Shown here: one piece after another, positions 1 to 11,600 of the stretch | Layout: every line of letters starts with the position of its first letter | Numbering within the stretch: position 1 is the stretch's first letter | Origin: Datnioides undecimradiatus | Taxonomy: Eukaryota > Chordata > Actinopteri > Lobotiformes > Datnioididae | Direction: 5' to 3' | NCBI GenBank assembly: GCA_008933995.1 | Contig: WARS01000029.1 | Span: 22,442,879-22,506,878 of the forward strand | DNA length: 64,000 nt | Notes under the pieces: model-generated | Databases searched by the model: none | What the model was told of the DNA's origin: nothing | The model's input: the letters and a program-made list of their open reading frames with translations, nothing else | Program-made: the position numbers and the translations under genes

Positions 1-1282
1 TTTGGAATCAACTCATTTCAATCAGGCTCGCAGGGAGATCTCTGGAGCTTTCATTACAAATACCTTTAAAAGTTGCAATTATTATATTTATCCTTTCGCC
101 TGTGTTGTCGCTGAGACCCTGAGGAGAAGCGCGAGGTGGAGGCTGCACGCAGGCAGGGTTCAGACCGCAGAGATGATGACAAAACGGAATCGAGCCCGGG
201 GCCCAATCCTCCTGCATCACATGCGAAAAATAGGGTTCACATTAACGTCGCTGGAGCATGAATCCATACCCACATCAAATCAACCTTTAGCTCTCCTCAT
301 TGTAAACAATTTAAAACACTGCCTGATGGGAAAAGGCAGGCAGGCATCTGTCACCGCAGCGCCTCGCTCCCTCTCAAGCATATTCAAAGACCTTCTAAAT
401 CTGCCTGACTAATCATCAGAACGATGACAGTTTCTTAAAAGCCGATGATCATACGCCGGCTTCGCCTGCGTAGATGTTTTTTGCCTGTTTCGCCCGAGGG
501 GGAGCCGGAAAGATCTGAGAATCCCTATCTCTGTACCCCATCCACTTCTTAAAGCTTTTTTTGTTCCTTGTTAATAATAATAATCATAAAACCTGCCCAC
601 ATCACGACGCTGACATATACAAACAACGCATGTGGGTCAGGGAGCACGTCACGGCGTACATATACGTTTTAATGTTGGATCGCTCCTTTAAAAGCATAAC
701 GGTGGCTTTTAGTGGAGACACTTTCTTCTGAGGCGTTTGTAACATCAGCACACCTCAGAATCACTTCTTTCTTTTGCCCATTTAGGGACTTTGAACAGCT
801 TTCCACTGACGTCAATTGATTTGCAGAGCTACATCCGCGGCACTGCTTCACCTCCATGAAAAACAAAAGCAAGGCCGAGCAAGAGACGCCTATTCTACAT
901 ATCAGTCAGCAAACCACAATTAGGGAGGGAAAAAAACAATGACAAGCTGTCGCTGCGCTGCCTTCGCCCCCCTACCACAACGCACAGCGTGATCCGCTGG
1001 CTGGCTGGCTGCTTTCGTCTGACTAAATGCTGAATTTATGAGTCTTTAAATGAACGCTGTACGGAGGGAGGATTTACATCCTGCTGTGGTGACTTAAAGT
1101 GTTTTTGTTTAGCATTTGCTCAGACAAGATGACAAGTTGAATATTTATGATTTGTCTTAATTTGCAGAGGGAAACTTTACAAAAGACCTCAGTATATTAG
1201 CTTGTCCAAACGCCCGTCTGTACTTGCTAACTATGCAAACCAGCTTGTCCGTTGACTGAGATTGTAATGATGGACGCTAGCT
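1..1282. other. Unannotated intergenic or intronic sequence
   Basis: No gene, RNA or repeat is recognised here. The open frame running through the first 412 bases has no family resemblance and no good start context. The stretch is ordinary mixed-composition DNA. It could hold regulatory sequence, but nothing specific supports this. Confidence 0.5.
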
Positions 1283-1356
1283 TTTTAAAATTAATTTTAT
1301 TTTATTTCATTGTATTTTATTTATTTATTGCTTTTGCTATTTTTTTATTTATTTAA
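1283..1356. repeat. AT-rich low-complexity (TTTTA/TTTAT-type)
   Basis: Irregular TTTTA and TTTAT units with almost no G or C. It may be the eroded A-tail of an old retroelement or simple-sequence drift. No element body is visible beside it. Confidence 0.6.
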
Positions 1357-1473
1357 AAGGCCATCGGCAGCTGCAGGAAGTAGTGCGCCCTTTATTTAGT
1401 GCCCTAGTACAGATAGGAGGCTTTGCATTGCAGCGTGTCAATAACAGGACAACAAAGAGCACACGCTTTAATG

Positions 1474-1510
1474 ATATATATATATATATACATACTGGTA
1501 TATATATATA
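1474..1510. repeat. (AT)n microsatellite, interrupted
   Basis: Two AT runs, 1474-1490 and 1499-1510, separated by an 8-base interruption. This looks like an imperfect, and therefore older, dinucleotide repeat. Confidence 0.85.
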
Positions 1511-1514
1511 AAAA

Positions 1515-3685
1515 ATGTGATTAGCCACAACATATGTTGGATGGATTAAAATCACACAAATGTCGATGGCAGCAGATCAAGGCGAGGACAGGAAGTCGAG
1601 CCGCAGAGAAGAAGCATTTCTACGGAAGCTGGGCAGGTTTTTGTCTGGGATGCCGTTGCGTCGATGCTGGACGTCGGGCGTCTATTTTGACATCTGCCGT
1701 TCAGCAGCTGTGTATTTAGAGCTGAAGACTGTGGAGGTTGTGGGCGACGCGGCACATCGGACCTCTGAGGTGTTCTTTAACGCACACTTGAAACAACATA
1801 ACTACACAAGTGTTGCTCGTACCTTAACAAGCGTGTTAGTTTGCTTGACAGACATGCTACAACAGGATATAACCAGCGATTGTTGGGTCTGAACGTCTAA
1901 TGGACCATTTTTAGTTGACGCTGTTGTTGACCTCCTCCGTCACAAGGTCCAACTAACATTTCTGCAGTGTCTTCCAGACTGTCAGAATCTAGATTTTAAA
2001 AATACTGCTTCTTATTAATCCCAAAAAGACTACAAAAGATCAGCCATCACTGCATGGTGGGCGTTAATTAAATCCAAATATAGTGAAACTGCTCTTGGCT
2101 ACAGTTCTGCGCAGACGTGAACCAACAGGACACAATATCTTAAATTAAATGGTTTTTAAATTAAGCCGTTGTGCTTAATGACACTTGAAGCAGCATTTTG
2201 TTTTTTTGTTTAATTCTCTTGTTCTATTGTTAATGTCTTATTTTATGTTGTATGTAGCTTAAGCTGCCTCTCCTTCTTTGATTTAACCTAAGGACTCGAT
2301 ATTTCGATTCATGAGACCTGGAGGCCTTTTCTGCATGTGTGAATACAGCTAGCGATCAAAAGAAACACTTTTACAGTCTAACCTGTCAGAGTCACAGCCC
2401 GCTTACATTAAAGTCTTGACGTTTCAAGTGTTCGTCGGCGCCTCCACCTGCTGATGCACACCAAGGACAGCATGGGGAACAGGGTTAATAGGGTTCAGGT
2501 GCCGTTCATACCTGCAAACGTCAAGCTGATTGCCCCGTGGTCAATGAACTTCCCGAGTTGCTATGAGAACAAACATCTCAAGAGCATGACAGCAGGACAG
2601 TTAAGTACAGTAAGCCATGCAGGTGTTCAGTCTAGCGGGTGCAAGCTTTGTCCATAAGGGTATCTAGTAAGATGCATTCTACTGTGTTTGTGGTCTAGTT
2701 ACATCAAGGTTTACAGAAGGGCCTCTTTGCTACTTGTTACCACAAATTCAAAGAATCAGAAGCACACCAGTGACCTGTGGGTGGGTCACAAATTTACCCA
2801 GGATTATAAGAGAAAGCCCCGCTCACTCGGGAACTCCTCCCTGGGAACACTGGCAGTCTTCGTTTAGTCAATGCAGACTGGTCCCAATTATCCCAGTTTG
2901 CCACAGCTTTGGTGTTTGAGTCCCACGACTCGCTCGCAGGCCCAGGAGGTAGGATGGGATGCAGTGCAAAACAACAAGAAAGCATCCTGCAACGTTCAGC
3001 CACCAGAAATCAACCAGGGGGACTTTTAAACAGGGTTTGAACAAACCTTGCAGACCAATTCCAAAGCTTATTGTACCTATTTGTAACTTAGACACCTAAA
3101 CATGAAACGATAGGGCCCAAATGGCTTTAGAAGCACCACAAGTAGCCTCCCAAGGTCCATCAATCCATCATCCTTGAGCTTGTATCATTGAGTTTGTACT
3201 GTGAGCAACCCACAGTTGACGACAAAGTCCCACAGAGTTCTATGCACACATGGTTTTGCAGTCATATTTCCATTAAAAAGAAATAATCCCGTGGCTCCTG
3301 ACGCTCTCAGATGTTTGAGTAGATGCAGACGTTGGTGTTTGTGTTACAGGTGTCGGCCTTGACTCTACCTGGCTTTATCTGAGGGTGCGCCAAACGAGTG
3401 GCAAGGTGGGGGTCTGTGCAAATGATGCAGCAAGTCACAAAGGAAAAGGCTGGACTGCTAATGAGGCGATTCAGGCAGTTCAGGAGAACATGAGTTTTCT
3501 GTGGGTGGAAACACTTTTCGGTGTGGACTTGAAGCTGTTTACATACATTGAATGTCACATGGAAAATTAAGGTTTTGTCATCCAGTAACTAAAAAACTAA
3601 TTATAAATAGTTGCAATTAAACATTTTTTTCATTTGGTTATTAAAACGTGTAATGCCTACACAAAAAGCAAATGCAGATAATGTA
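1515..3685. other. Unannotated sequence
   Basis: No recognisable coding, RNA or repeat feature. Short open frames (for example 1560-1892 plus strand) overlap frames on the other strand and match no family I know. Confidence 0.5.
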
Positions 3686-3688
3686 TAC

Positions 3689-3905
3689 AGAATAGAATAG
3701 AATAGAATAGAATAGAGTAGAATAGAAGTACTTTATTAATCCCCAGAGGGAAATTGTGTTGTTACAGCAGCAAAAGAAGGAAACAAAAACTAATAATAAC
3801 ATATAAATAAAACAAAATAAGATAAAATATTGAAAATATAAATAAAATATAGAACTAAAATATGTACATTAATAAGTGTACAGTGTGTTGCGCAAAGGTG
3901 AACGA
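3689..3905 (-). mobile_element. LINE 3' tail (Rex1/L2-like), truncated
   Basis: The plus strand starts with tandem AATAG units (about 3690-3728), followed by the familiar teleost stretch around 3729-3757 (actttattaatccccagagg). It continues into an A-rich segment with tacagcagcaaaagaagg. Read on the minus strand, this is a non-LTR retrotransposon 3' end: body, then ggggattaataaagta, then a pentanucleotide tail. Only the 3' end is present, as usual for 5'-truncated LINE copies. The family name is from memory. The right boundary is approximate, and I could not identify a target-site duplication. Confidence 0.7.
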
Positions 3906-3993
3906 TGTAAATTATTGTATATTTCTAAACCTGTTTTAATTAAGGCATTTAATATCTTCCATGCCCAATGACCTAAACATTAGAGATACATAG

Positions 3994-3995
<2 letters not shown>

Positions 3996-4025
<30 letters not shown>
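3996..4025. repeat. (CA)n microsatellite, about 15 units
   Basis: An uninterrupted CA run immediately upstream of repeat-family copy 1. Confidence 0.95.
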
Positions 4026-4028
<3 letters not shown>

Positions 4029-4335
4029 AATACCTGGACTCAAAGGAAACTGAATAAATAGCCTTCAGGTTGCAGAAGTCTTTGAACGTCATTATCAGTG
4101 TTGCAACAAGAAAAAAAGGTTAATTTACTGTTTCGCTTCAAAATACTGAAAGGAGGAGGGTTAAACATTATGCATGCATAGGTCTGTGCATGCAATGAAT
4201 ACCAGGTTATTCATTTTAAAGCACCATTGAAGTCACCACTGGCACGAATATAAGTTGCGTATTACTTCACACGAGACTTAATTAAATGTTAAATATTAAA
4301 ATGTGATTGTGAGACACTGAAATGTTCAATATGCA
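4026..4335 (+). repeat. Unclassified dispersed repeat, copy 1
   Basis: This segment shares several collinear blocks with 5965-6375. Matching pairs include tgaacgtcattatcagtg here against tgaacgtcattatcggtg there, aatgaataccagg against tgaatatcagg, and gttaaatattaaaatgtg against gttaaatatgaaactgtg followed by gagacac/gaaacac. Order and strand are the same, and insertions differ between copies. I do not recognise the family. It could be two insertions of one transposable element or an old local duplication. Confidence 0.6.
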
Positions 4336-4499
4336 TATAAAAAAACCCCATAAAAATCTAAACTGAATCGGCCCTGATTCCAGCATCAGCCCTGATAAAT
4401 CCATTCATTCGGTAATGCCGCAGCAGTACAGATAACCATTTCGTTACAAATGATCTGTTCTTTCTGTTTAAGTCCAGGCAGAACGCACCTAAATGCATT

Positions 4500-5110
4500 T
4501 GTCTTACTTGCACTAAATGAGATTTTAGAATAATATCGTTCCCTCTAAGTGACCTATTTCACAGCTTTTCCCACCTCTTCCTGCTGCTACAGTACAAGCA
4601 CAGCCTCTCTCGCCTTTTGATACTAATTCACATTAGAGCACAGTTGTCTTGGGAGGCAATCATTCACGACGGCGCTGCGGTGACCCATTCCCCGGCAAGG
4701 AGAACGACTTGAAGAGCAGCGGAGATGATTTCATGACTGCACAGTCCACCCACCTTAACTAATGACTTGGAAGTAACGGCCTCCCACAATTTTTGTATTT
4801 TTCATTGACAGTCCACGTTACAGCCAGCAGCGTTGCAGAGAAACTAGACTGTGATAAAGGCAGAGACAGATCGAGAGGGAGAAGGAGGGGAGTTCGGATA
4901 TTAAATTGGTTCCCGACATTGCTTGCCTTTGTCTTTGAGTATTTATCATGCACCCGATGAGCGATTTCAACCAATTACATTCAATTGCAGCTAATTTGCT
5001 AAATTAATTTATTTTGGAGAAGACACAGAGATTACATTTTTATCTCCATAATAGGGAAACATTTATTACTGTCATTTACTATTAACATCAGCTTGTTTTC
5101 TCTATAACAT
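4500..5110. promoter_or_regulatory. Candidate conserved non-coding block
   Basis: A repeat-free stretch rich in homeodomain-type cores, such as ccaattacattcaattgc and aatttgctaaattaattt near 4970-5010. There is no coding potential. This composition is typical of developmental enhancers in fish gene deserts, but conservation cannot be judged from one genome. Nothing identifies a target gene. Confidence 0.25.
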
Positions 5111-5964
5111 GGGAGCCTGCTGCTTGCAACTTAAGCCAAGGTATAGTTTCTGTGATTATGTCATGCAGCAGAGTCGCTAAGTGGTTGCCACTGTTGCCCT
5201 TTAGGCTCGAGCCCTGACTGGGACAGGCTCACATCCTCATGTTTGCTACGCTACACGCAAGCTAACTAGCGCTGCTTGTGTGTCTGCGAGTGTTTGGAGT
5301 GGCTGTGTGTGTCCAGTCTGACTGATCTCAGAGCTAAACAGCAACTGTTGTTGTTTTTCTCGTTTTCGTCCAGTCTCCCTCATATTAGGCTTTGTTTATA
5401 AAGAGGACTCATAAAACCTCCAATCAATGCGACTTTCTCACTCAAACTGACACATTTGGAAATTGTTGTGGACGCGTCTTCACCTCCCTCCGCGCTGCCT
5501 GGAGCAACTTTGCATCTGTTCGCACCCGTTGGTAACTCTCCATTGATTTTGCATGCAATTACACACACCTAAAAAGTGCCTCATAGGGCGGGTGGGAATA
5601 AAGCATTGCAAACTGACCTGATTGCAACGGCAAGTCAGCATTGTTTGCCTTTAACCAACCTTAACCAAGTAATTCCAGTTGCCTGAAAAAACAAAATGAA
5701 TTAAACTTCATTATAATGTCATTAATTTGGGGGATGAATGGGTTCTTGTGGGGACACGATCCCCGATGCTTGCAAAATAACCAAACTGCATTCCCCTTGT
5801 TAACCCGCCATCCCTTTTGGTCTCCCCTGAGATCACTAATAGGCAGACCATGGTCTGGATCCGGACTCCTTTCTAGCCTTTCCATTTTATTACCACACAT
5901 TAGATGTATATATAAAAGGCAATTTCACTGTTTGTTTGTTGTTGTTTTTTTTAATTTGGGCATT
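5111..5964. other. Unannotated sequence
   Basis: Nothing recognised. The open frame at 5716-6117 runs into repeat copy 2 and has no protein family resemblance. Confidence 0.5.
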
Positions 5965-6375
5965 GAAAGTCTTCCCCACACACGCCTCAAACATCAGAGG
6001 AAACGGGATGAACAGACGTTGGCACCACGCTGCAAAAGCACTCATTCGGTCCTTGAACGTCATTATCGGTGCTGCAAGAATGAAAGGGGAGAACAATTAA
6101 GTCACCGACATGCTTAACATTACTGCAGTCGAGGGGGGGGGTTAGACATAAAACAGATACTACTTCACATCAATAAGCACTTCTGTGTGCTCCACAGTGT
6201 GGTCCTGACCATGGATGCTTGTTGTTGAATATCAGGTTTTCTTCTTTTTAAACAATGAAGAGAAATTATTCTTCTGCTTCTTCACCTTCGTCACAAATTA
6301 CAGGGTATTTATCAGTTTGTTAAATATGAAACTGTGACTGTGAAACACCGTGTTAACAAAACAAATCGAGCATTA
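5965..6375 (+). repeat. Unclassified dispersed repeat, copy 2
   Basis: Partner of the segment at 4026-4335, in direct orientation about 2 kb away. It begins with cagaggaaac (copy 1: caaaggaaac) and runs through the shared tgaacgtcattatc block at about 6055 to the shared gttaaatatgaaactgtg block at about 6320. It carries a G9 run at about 6131 and roughly 50 extra bases (about 6150-6210) that copy 1 lacks. Confidence 0.6.
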
Positions 6376-8279
6376 GGTTGGGAACACTTTATTTGGTGTA
6401 TTACACACAAGTATTTAACCAGGATAATGATCCTCACCTAACCATGACCACATGATTTAGCAGTCCACACCTGAAAACAAGTTGGATGCAGGACACGAAG
6501 CGCACTCTTCTGTGTTAAAGACGGAGTGCCACTCGCCCTGACCTCTTCTCTACAGCTCCTCGGCAGCGTAGGGATGTCACACTTGGAAAAGCTTGTCGAT
6601 ATAGCAAGTGTGCTTCTTGTAAAACATTCAGCAGCAAAGGGAGTTGCATACAGGAGATGGGGTTGGTAATTTGGTGTCCATTACCAGAGCAATGCTTTTG
6701 GGTGATGGCCAGCCACCGAGGTAAACATCAATTTAGAATTATTTCAAGAAACTTCAGCGTCTCGCCTCAGTCGAGATCTTACGCCAGTAAATTAACATTA
6801 CTGGCATCATCACCAAGCTGGAGGGTATGAACTTGTTTTGTCTACAGTATGGACTTTTTCTGCAGCATTACATTGAGCAAATGTGGTATACCGTATGAAT
6901 AAAACATGCTCACTATTTCTTAACACATTCATGCAGAGCCACAGTTCAGTACAGTGCTCTGGTACCTCTGCCTCAGGAATATAAACATGCTATTTGAATG
7001 CATTTCTCCCTTAAACGTACTTCACAGATATTCTGCTCAGATCCTCGCCCCACCTTTTTATTCCTGCTACGCTCCACATACTTTTTTTTTTGGGACTCTG
7101 TGCAAAGAATCTAAGTTGCATGTTTCTTGCAATTAATTTGCTTCGTTTCTGTCTGCATTGTGTTCGCCGAAGGTGTCTACCCTTAAGGTTTTATAAATAT
7201 TCAGACACAAGGTCAGAGTTTCAGGGCTGGAGACTTTTCATCAGAGGATGTCTTAACTTAAAAAGACAAAGTAAATGCTCAGCTGCAGTCCTAAATTCAA
7301 AATTGTTACTCAAAGCTGCACTAATACATATTTTTATTTCAGCGGGTGTTTAGTTAACTGTGAAATATGTGTTATAGTGATGAACCCACTGAGAATTATC
7401 AATGGTTTTGAGGCTCACAGCTTTATTGTTTCAGTTGAGTGTCACTGCTCATATGTAGGCAGTTGTATTCAGTGGCAGTCTGGTAGCTCCTAAGGGTTGA
7501 GCTGTGCTTTAAAAAAAACCCCACTGTCCTTTGTTTGTCTCGTTCTTTGGTGTGGTAGTCGGGGGACGAAAGTTACAGTGCAGCGAGGGACGGCTCACAC
7601 ACAGAACAATAAAGGAATTCAGACAAGAGCCTGGATTTTAAATTTTTCCATTTGATGCGTGGCACGGCTGTACAGACTGTGGAAAATGTGAAAGTAAAAT
7701 GCACAGAGTGCAAAAGTGCAAATGTTATTGAGTCCATATTGGCCTTTCTTCAGCGTGAACTGAGTCACCCTATATGTAGGTTACTCTGCAGCTGCACCTA
7801 GTTAAAGACCTACAACTGGAGCCAGTGAGTTGAGTCATTACAAACACATGGGATTGACGCATTCTCATATACACTCTAATGTAAATACATCCAAATGTTA
7901 GCTCGCACACAGGGAGTAAAACCCACTACTGTGGAAATACTATAGCAGGAAACAGGTCATATTTAATTCATCATTACAGCCTCTCTGGGGGTATAGCATT
8001 TTAAGGTACAAAATACAGTATATCCGTATTAGCACTGGAATAAAATGTGATAGCTTTGTCTAGCAGCTAGGCAAAGTTAGCATGTTTCCGTGGATACATT
8101 AAAACACAATGCAGCGTATAGTGATTTCCTATGGGAGGTGGTGGTGACCAACCACACTGTACTTTACTTTTCAACCACACCGTTTGCTTCTAAGAATAAA
8201 GCAGACCATGTATGTATAGAAACAGGAAGTGTAATACATATTTAATCACTCTTAATGGCAGGCTCTGAACACTATTTAC
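6376..8279. other. Unannotated sequence
   Basis: No gene or clear repeat. Short homopolymers occur (T11 near 7081). The cacagagtgcaaaagtgc string near 7700 resembles words in the fish LINE 3' region, but is too short to call. Confidence 0.5.
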
Positions 8280-8660
8280 CATTTTCATTATGATTTACCT
8301 TGCACGAGAAGATTAAGGAGCCCTCTCAGTAACCTCAGAATTGGTCCTGTGGGGTCTAATTATTGTACAGATTGTACTGTTTTGAAATGTGCCATTTCAC
8401 TTTCCTTTGTGAACGCCTGTTTGGGGAATGTTTAGCGCACGGGTAGCATTCCTTTTCATTTTCTAATTTGCAGTTCTCGTTCTTGCATTATTTACAGGAT
8501 CTATATGAATCCCCATCTGATTGCTTCTTTTATTTATAAGCCGGAGTAATAGATCTGTTACGTTTAACTGGGGCAGAGGAGAACACTTCTAACGCCACCG
8601 TGTTTTATCTCCTGCTTTACAGCAAGTGTTTTATGTGTTAAACACTGAATAGGAAAACGG
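8280..8660. promoter_or_regulatory. Candidate conserved non-coding block
   Basis: Repeat-free, AT-rich DNA with several TAAT-type cores (gtctaattattgtac near 8355) and no coding signal. Proposed only from composition. Confidence 0.2.
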
Positions 8661-11600
8661 GGTGCGAGCTCAACTTAAAAAAAAAAAAAATCTTAATTGC
8701 TTTTTAGTTAGTGTTTGCGAACAATAAGTCAATTTCTCATTTCAAACGAGAGGATAAACTTAGAGGACCCATTATTTAGAAGACGGATGAGAAGGTGCCT
8801 TAACGCATGGCAGTGAAGCAAGCACACGAAAAATTGCATTATCACTATTTTACTTGTTTGTCTTGGGTATGGCAGCTGCTAAAAAAAAAGGTGTAGAGCT
8901 CGCTGTTGCTCATGTACAGCCGCTTACAATGATGAATGAAAGATTATGGCCGCCATGCGTTAGAAGATGTTAGCTTGACTCGGGTTTAACAGCAATCTTT
9001 CACCCACACTAGTCGGTACTGCAGTAAGCTTTTATTAAACATGTAAATGATGTTTAATAAAAGCAGCGAAACCAATGTAAACATACTTCATTGCACGTGA
9101 AAGCACTGCACTCTTACTTGACTAATTAGTGCGAATATCTGATTAACTGACTGAACATAATGTCAGAGGAGTTGCTTCCAGGGACAAACAATCTGTTTCC
9201 CTCGGCTCTTTTAGTGTCTTTTAGCTTGTTTTGGTTTTATGGCCCTCAGCTTTTCATTTTTTCCATTCACTCTCATTACGGTCACTGTTTTCCGTCATAA
9301 ACACACATTTCGCTACCTCTCCAACACCAGAAGGCAGGCAAACACAGTTGGTGTTTAGCTGATGAACAAAGTGGAACATTTAGCGAGTAAGGAACCAGAC
9401 TTTTCTCCTAGGAGTTCAGACCACAGCGCGGAGGAAGAGTGAAAATATGGATTATATTCATCATGTGACCAGAAACACACCTCAGAAGTGATGGCATGAG
9501 TTTTATCATATGTCAGTCATACGGGCATGTAGCCACCATGATGCTGCTCACTGAACCCTGAAGTTTGTCATTTTGTCTTTCGCTCTTTTGTTTCTTAAGT
9601 TGTCAAGTTTGCTTCTTCCATTCAGTCCCTCACAACCTTCAAGACGCTGCTTGAGACCTTAATGCTTTCAGAACACCTCCTCACGCAATTGTGCACTATT
9701 ACTTATCAATTAAAAAACAAAACGATGCACTTGACATCAGCACTACCTGTCGACATCTTGGTCCTGGGCTCAAAACATTTCTTAGTTCTTATTTCTCTGT
9801 TGCTTCTCCTGCCTAGATCTTTGCTTGTGTTGTACTAGAATTAAGAGGATTTCTGTCCTCGAGCCCTAAAACGTACCCTCTTATTGTCTAGTTCGCTCTA
9901 AATGGAACCAGAACGAGCAAAACATTTCTAATGCTCTATCAAAGATGATTAAAACTAGCAAAATGTTGACTGAGGTACTAAATCAAGTGAGGTGAAGGTA
10001 AACTTTAGTAGACTTCTGTACATCTTTTAGCATTTATTCACCCCCAAGTGACTAAAATAATAATTTGTATTCAATGAATACTGTTTTAGATGTTAGAAGT
10101 ATTAATAACGCAGAACGCCGCCTTTGAGAGTGTTTGCAACCGACATGCCTGTGAGTGACAAAGGTTAACAGCGGGTTGTAACTGCACGTTTAGTTGTGTT
10201 TCGGCGAAGGTATGATTGTTTGAAACAAGCTGACTGACAGGCAGTCAGCCGCTTTGAGAGGTGAAGCCAGGACGCCAGTGAAATCCATTGTAGCTGCAGT
10301 GAATCCCGACTATAAAGATATAAACTTTCAGACCCACAGTTTAAACTTACAGGTCGCTGCGATGCTGCAGTAGGTCTAGCTGTCAAAGAAATGTAGCATA
10401 GTAAAAGATAACACATTTCCCTACGAGATTATGTCGAGTAAAGTACGACTACCTCACAATTACACGTTTGCACCACCACTTTTGCAGCAACCACTTGGAA
10501 AACTTAAGCATTCCAGTCCAACGCAAGAGCAGCCGTCCACCATGCAGCCAAATTTAAACTGACTGTGACATACAATGCTGGGCTTGGCCGTCACAGTGGT
10601 ATTACACTCTATTTTCTCATATCACAACTAATAGGCTAAAGCAACCAAGGCACGTGGAGGCACATTTGTTAACTCACTGAGCAACATAAATTCATCTGCG
10701 CCCTCATCTAAATGACTAAAAAAGTCATTTATTGCTGCGGATCCTCCTGAGCTCCCTGCAGGGGATCGGAGATGACAAGAAAATGAAAGCCCTGACAGCA
10801 TGTCTGCGCTTATTTGCTATGTTGTTGTGCATCTTATGATGAAAAAATCCTGGAAAGGGCCTAAATTGAAGAAAAGTAATTCATTTTGCTTTTCTAGTTG
10901 ATGAAGCATCATACTTCATCAGGGTCATCCACTTCACGGCAGATGAAATTGATCTGAAGGCAATAACATTTTAGCTTCTGACGAGAAACAAGTCACTCAA
11001 AATAAAGCTGGCGCAGTATGCAAATAGAAGACGGTAGTTAGATGGTAATTCAAGTCTGTCGCGGAGCAGAGGCAGGAAATGTCAACAGCTGCATTAAAGT
11101 AAAAATGATATCTTCATTGTTTAAACATATTAGTTAGTGGTGTGTTTGCACGCTATTTAGGACTTCTCCTTTTAGCATTATTGAATGCACATCAGCTACG
11201 CTACACAGGCATCCTGATAGAAAGGGCCAACTTTGCATAATTAGCAACCGGGGTGGAAGTTGTGAAAGATCAAGCAGAATAAAAGAGCAGTGGTGCATGC
11301 GTCTGTGTAATGCTCACCTCTGACCACCGCGCTGCACTCACAGTAAATTAGTCGAGATGCTTTCACAGATCACTAATCCACTGCATTCCAGGGAAATTAA
11401 GAAAAAGGAAAAAGAAAAAACAATAAGCCGGCTGAAAAGAGTTGAGAGTCTATAAAACATTTCTCAGACGTCTTAACCTTGTAACCACTTGAGCCTCTGG
11501 AGCAAGAGAAATTCGGTTTTCCCTCCTAATTCGCAAAATGCAACGTGATGGTGTTTTTATACAAATCCTGAGAGGTAGCCTGTTAGCTTGGCTGACCCTC

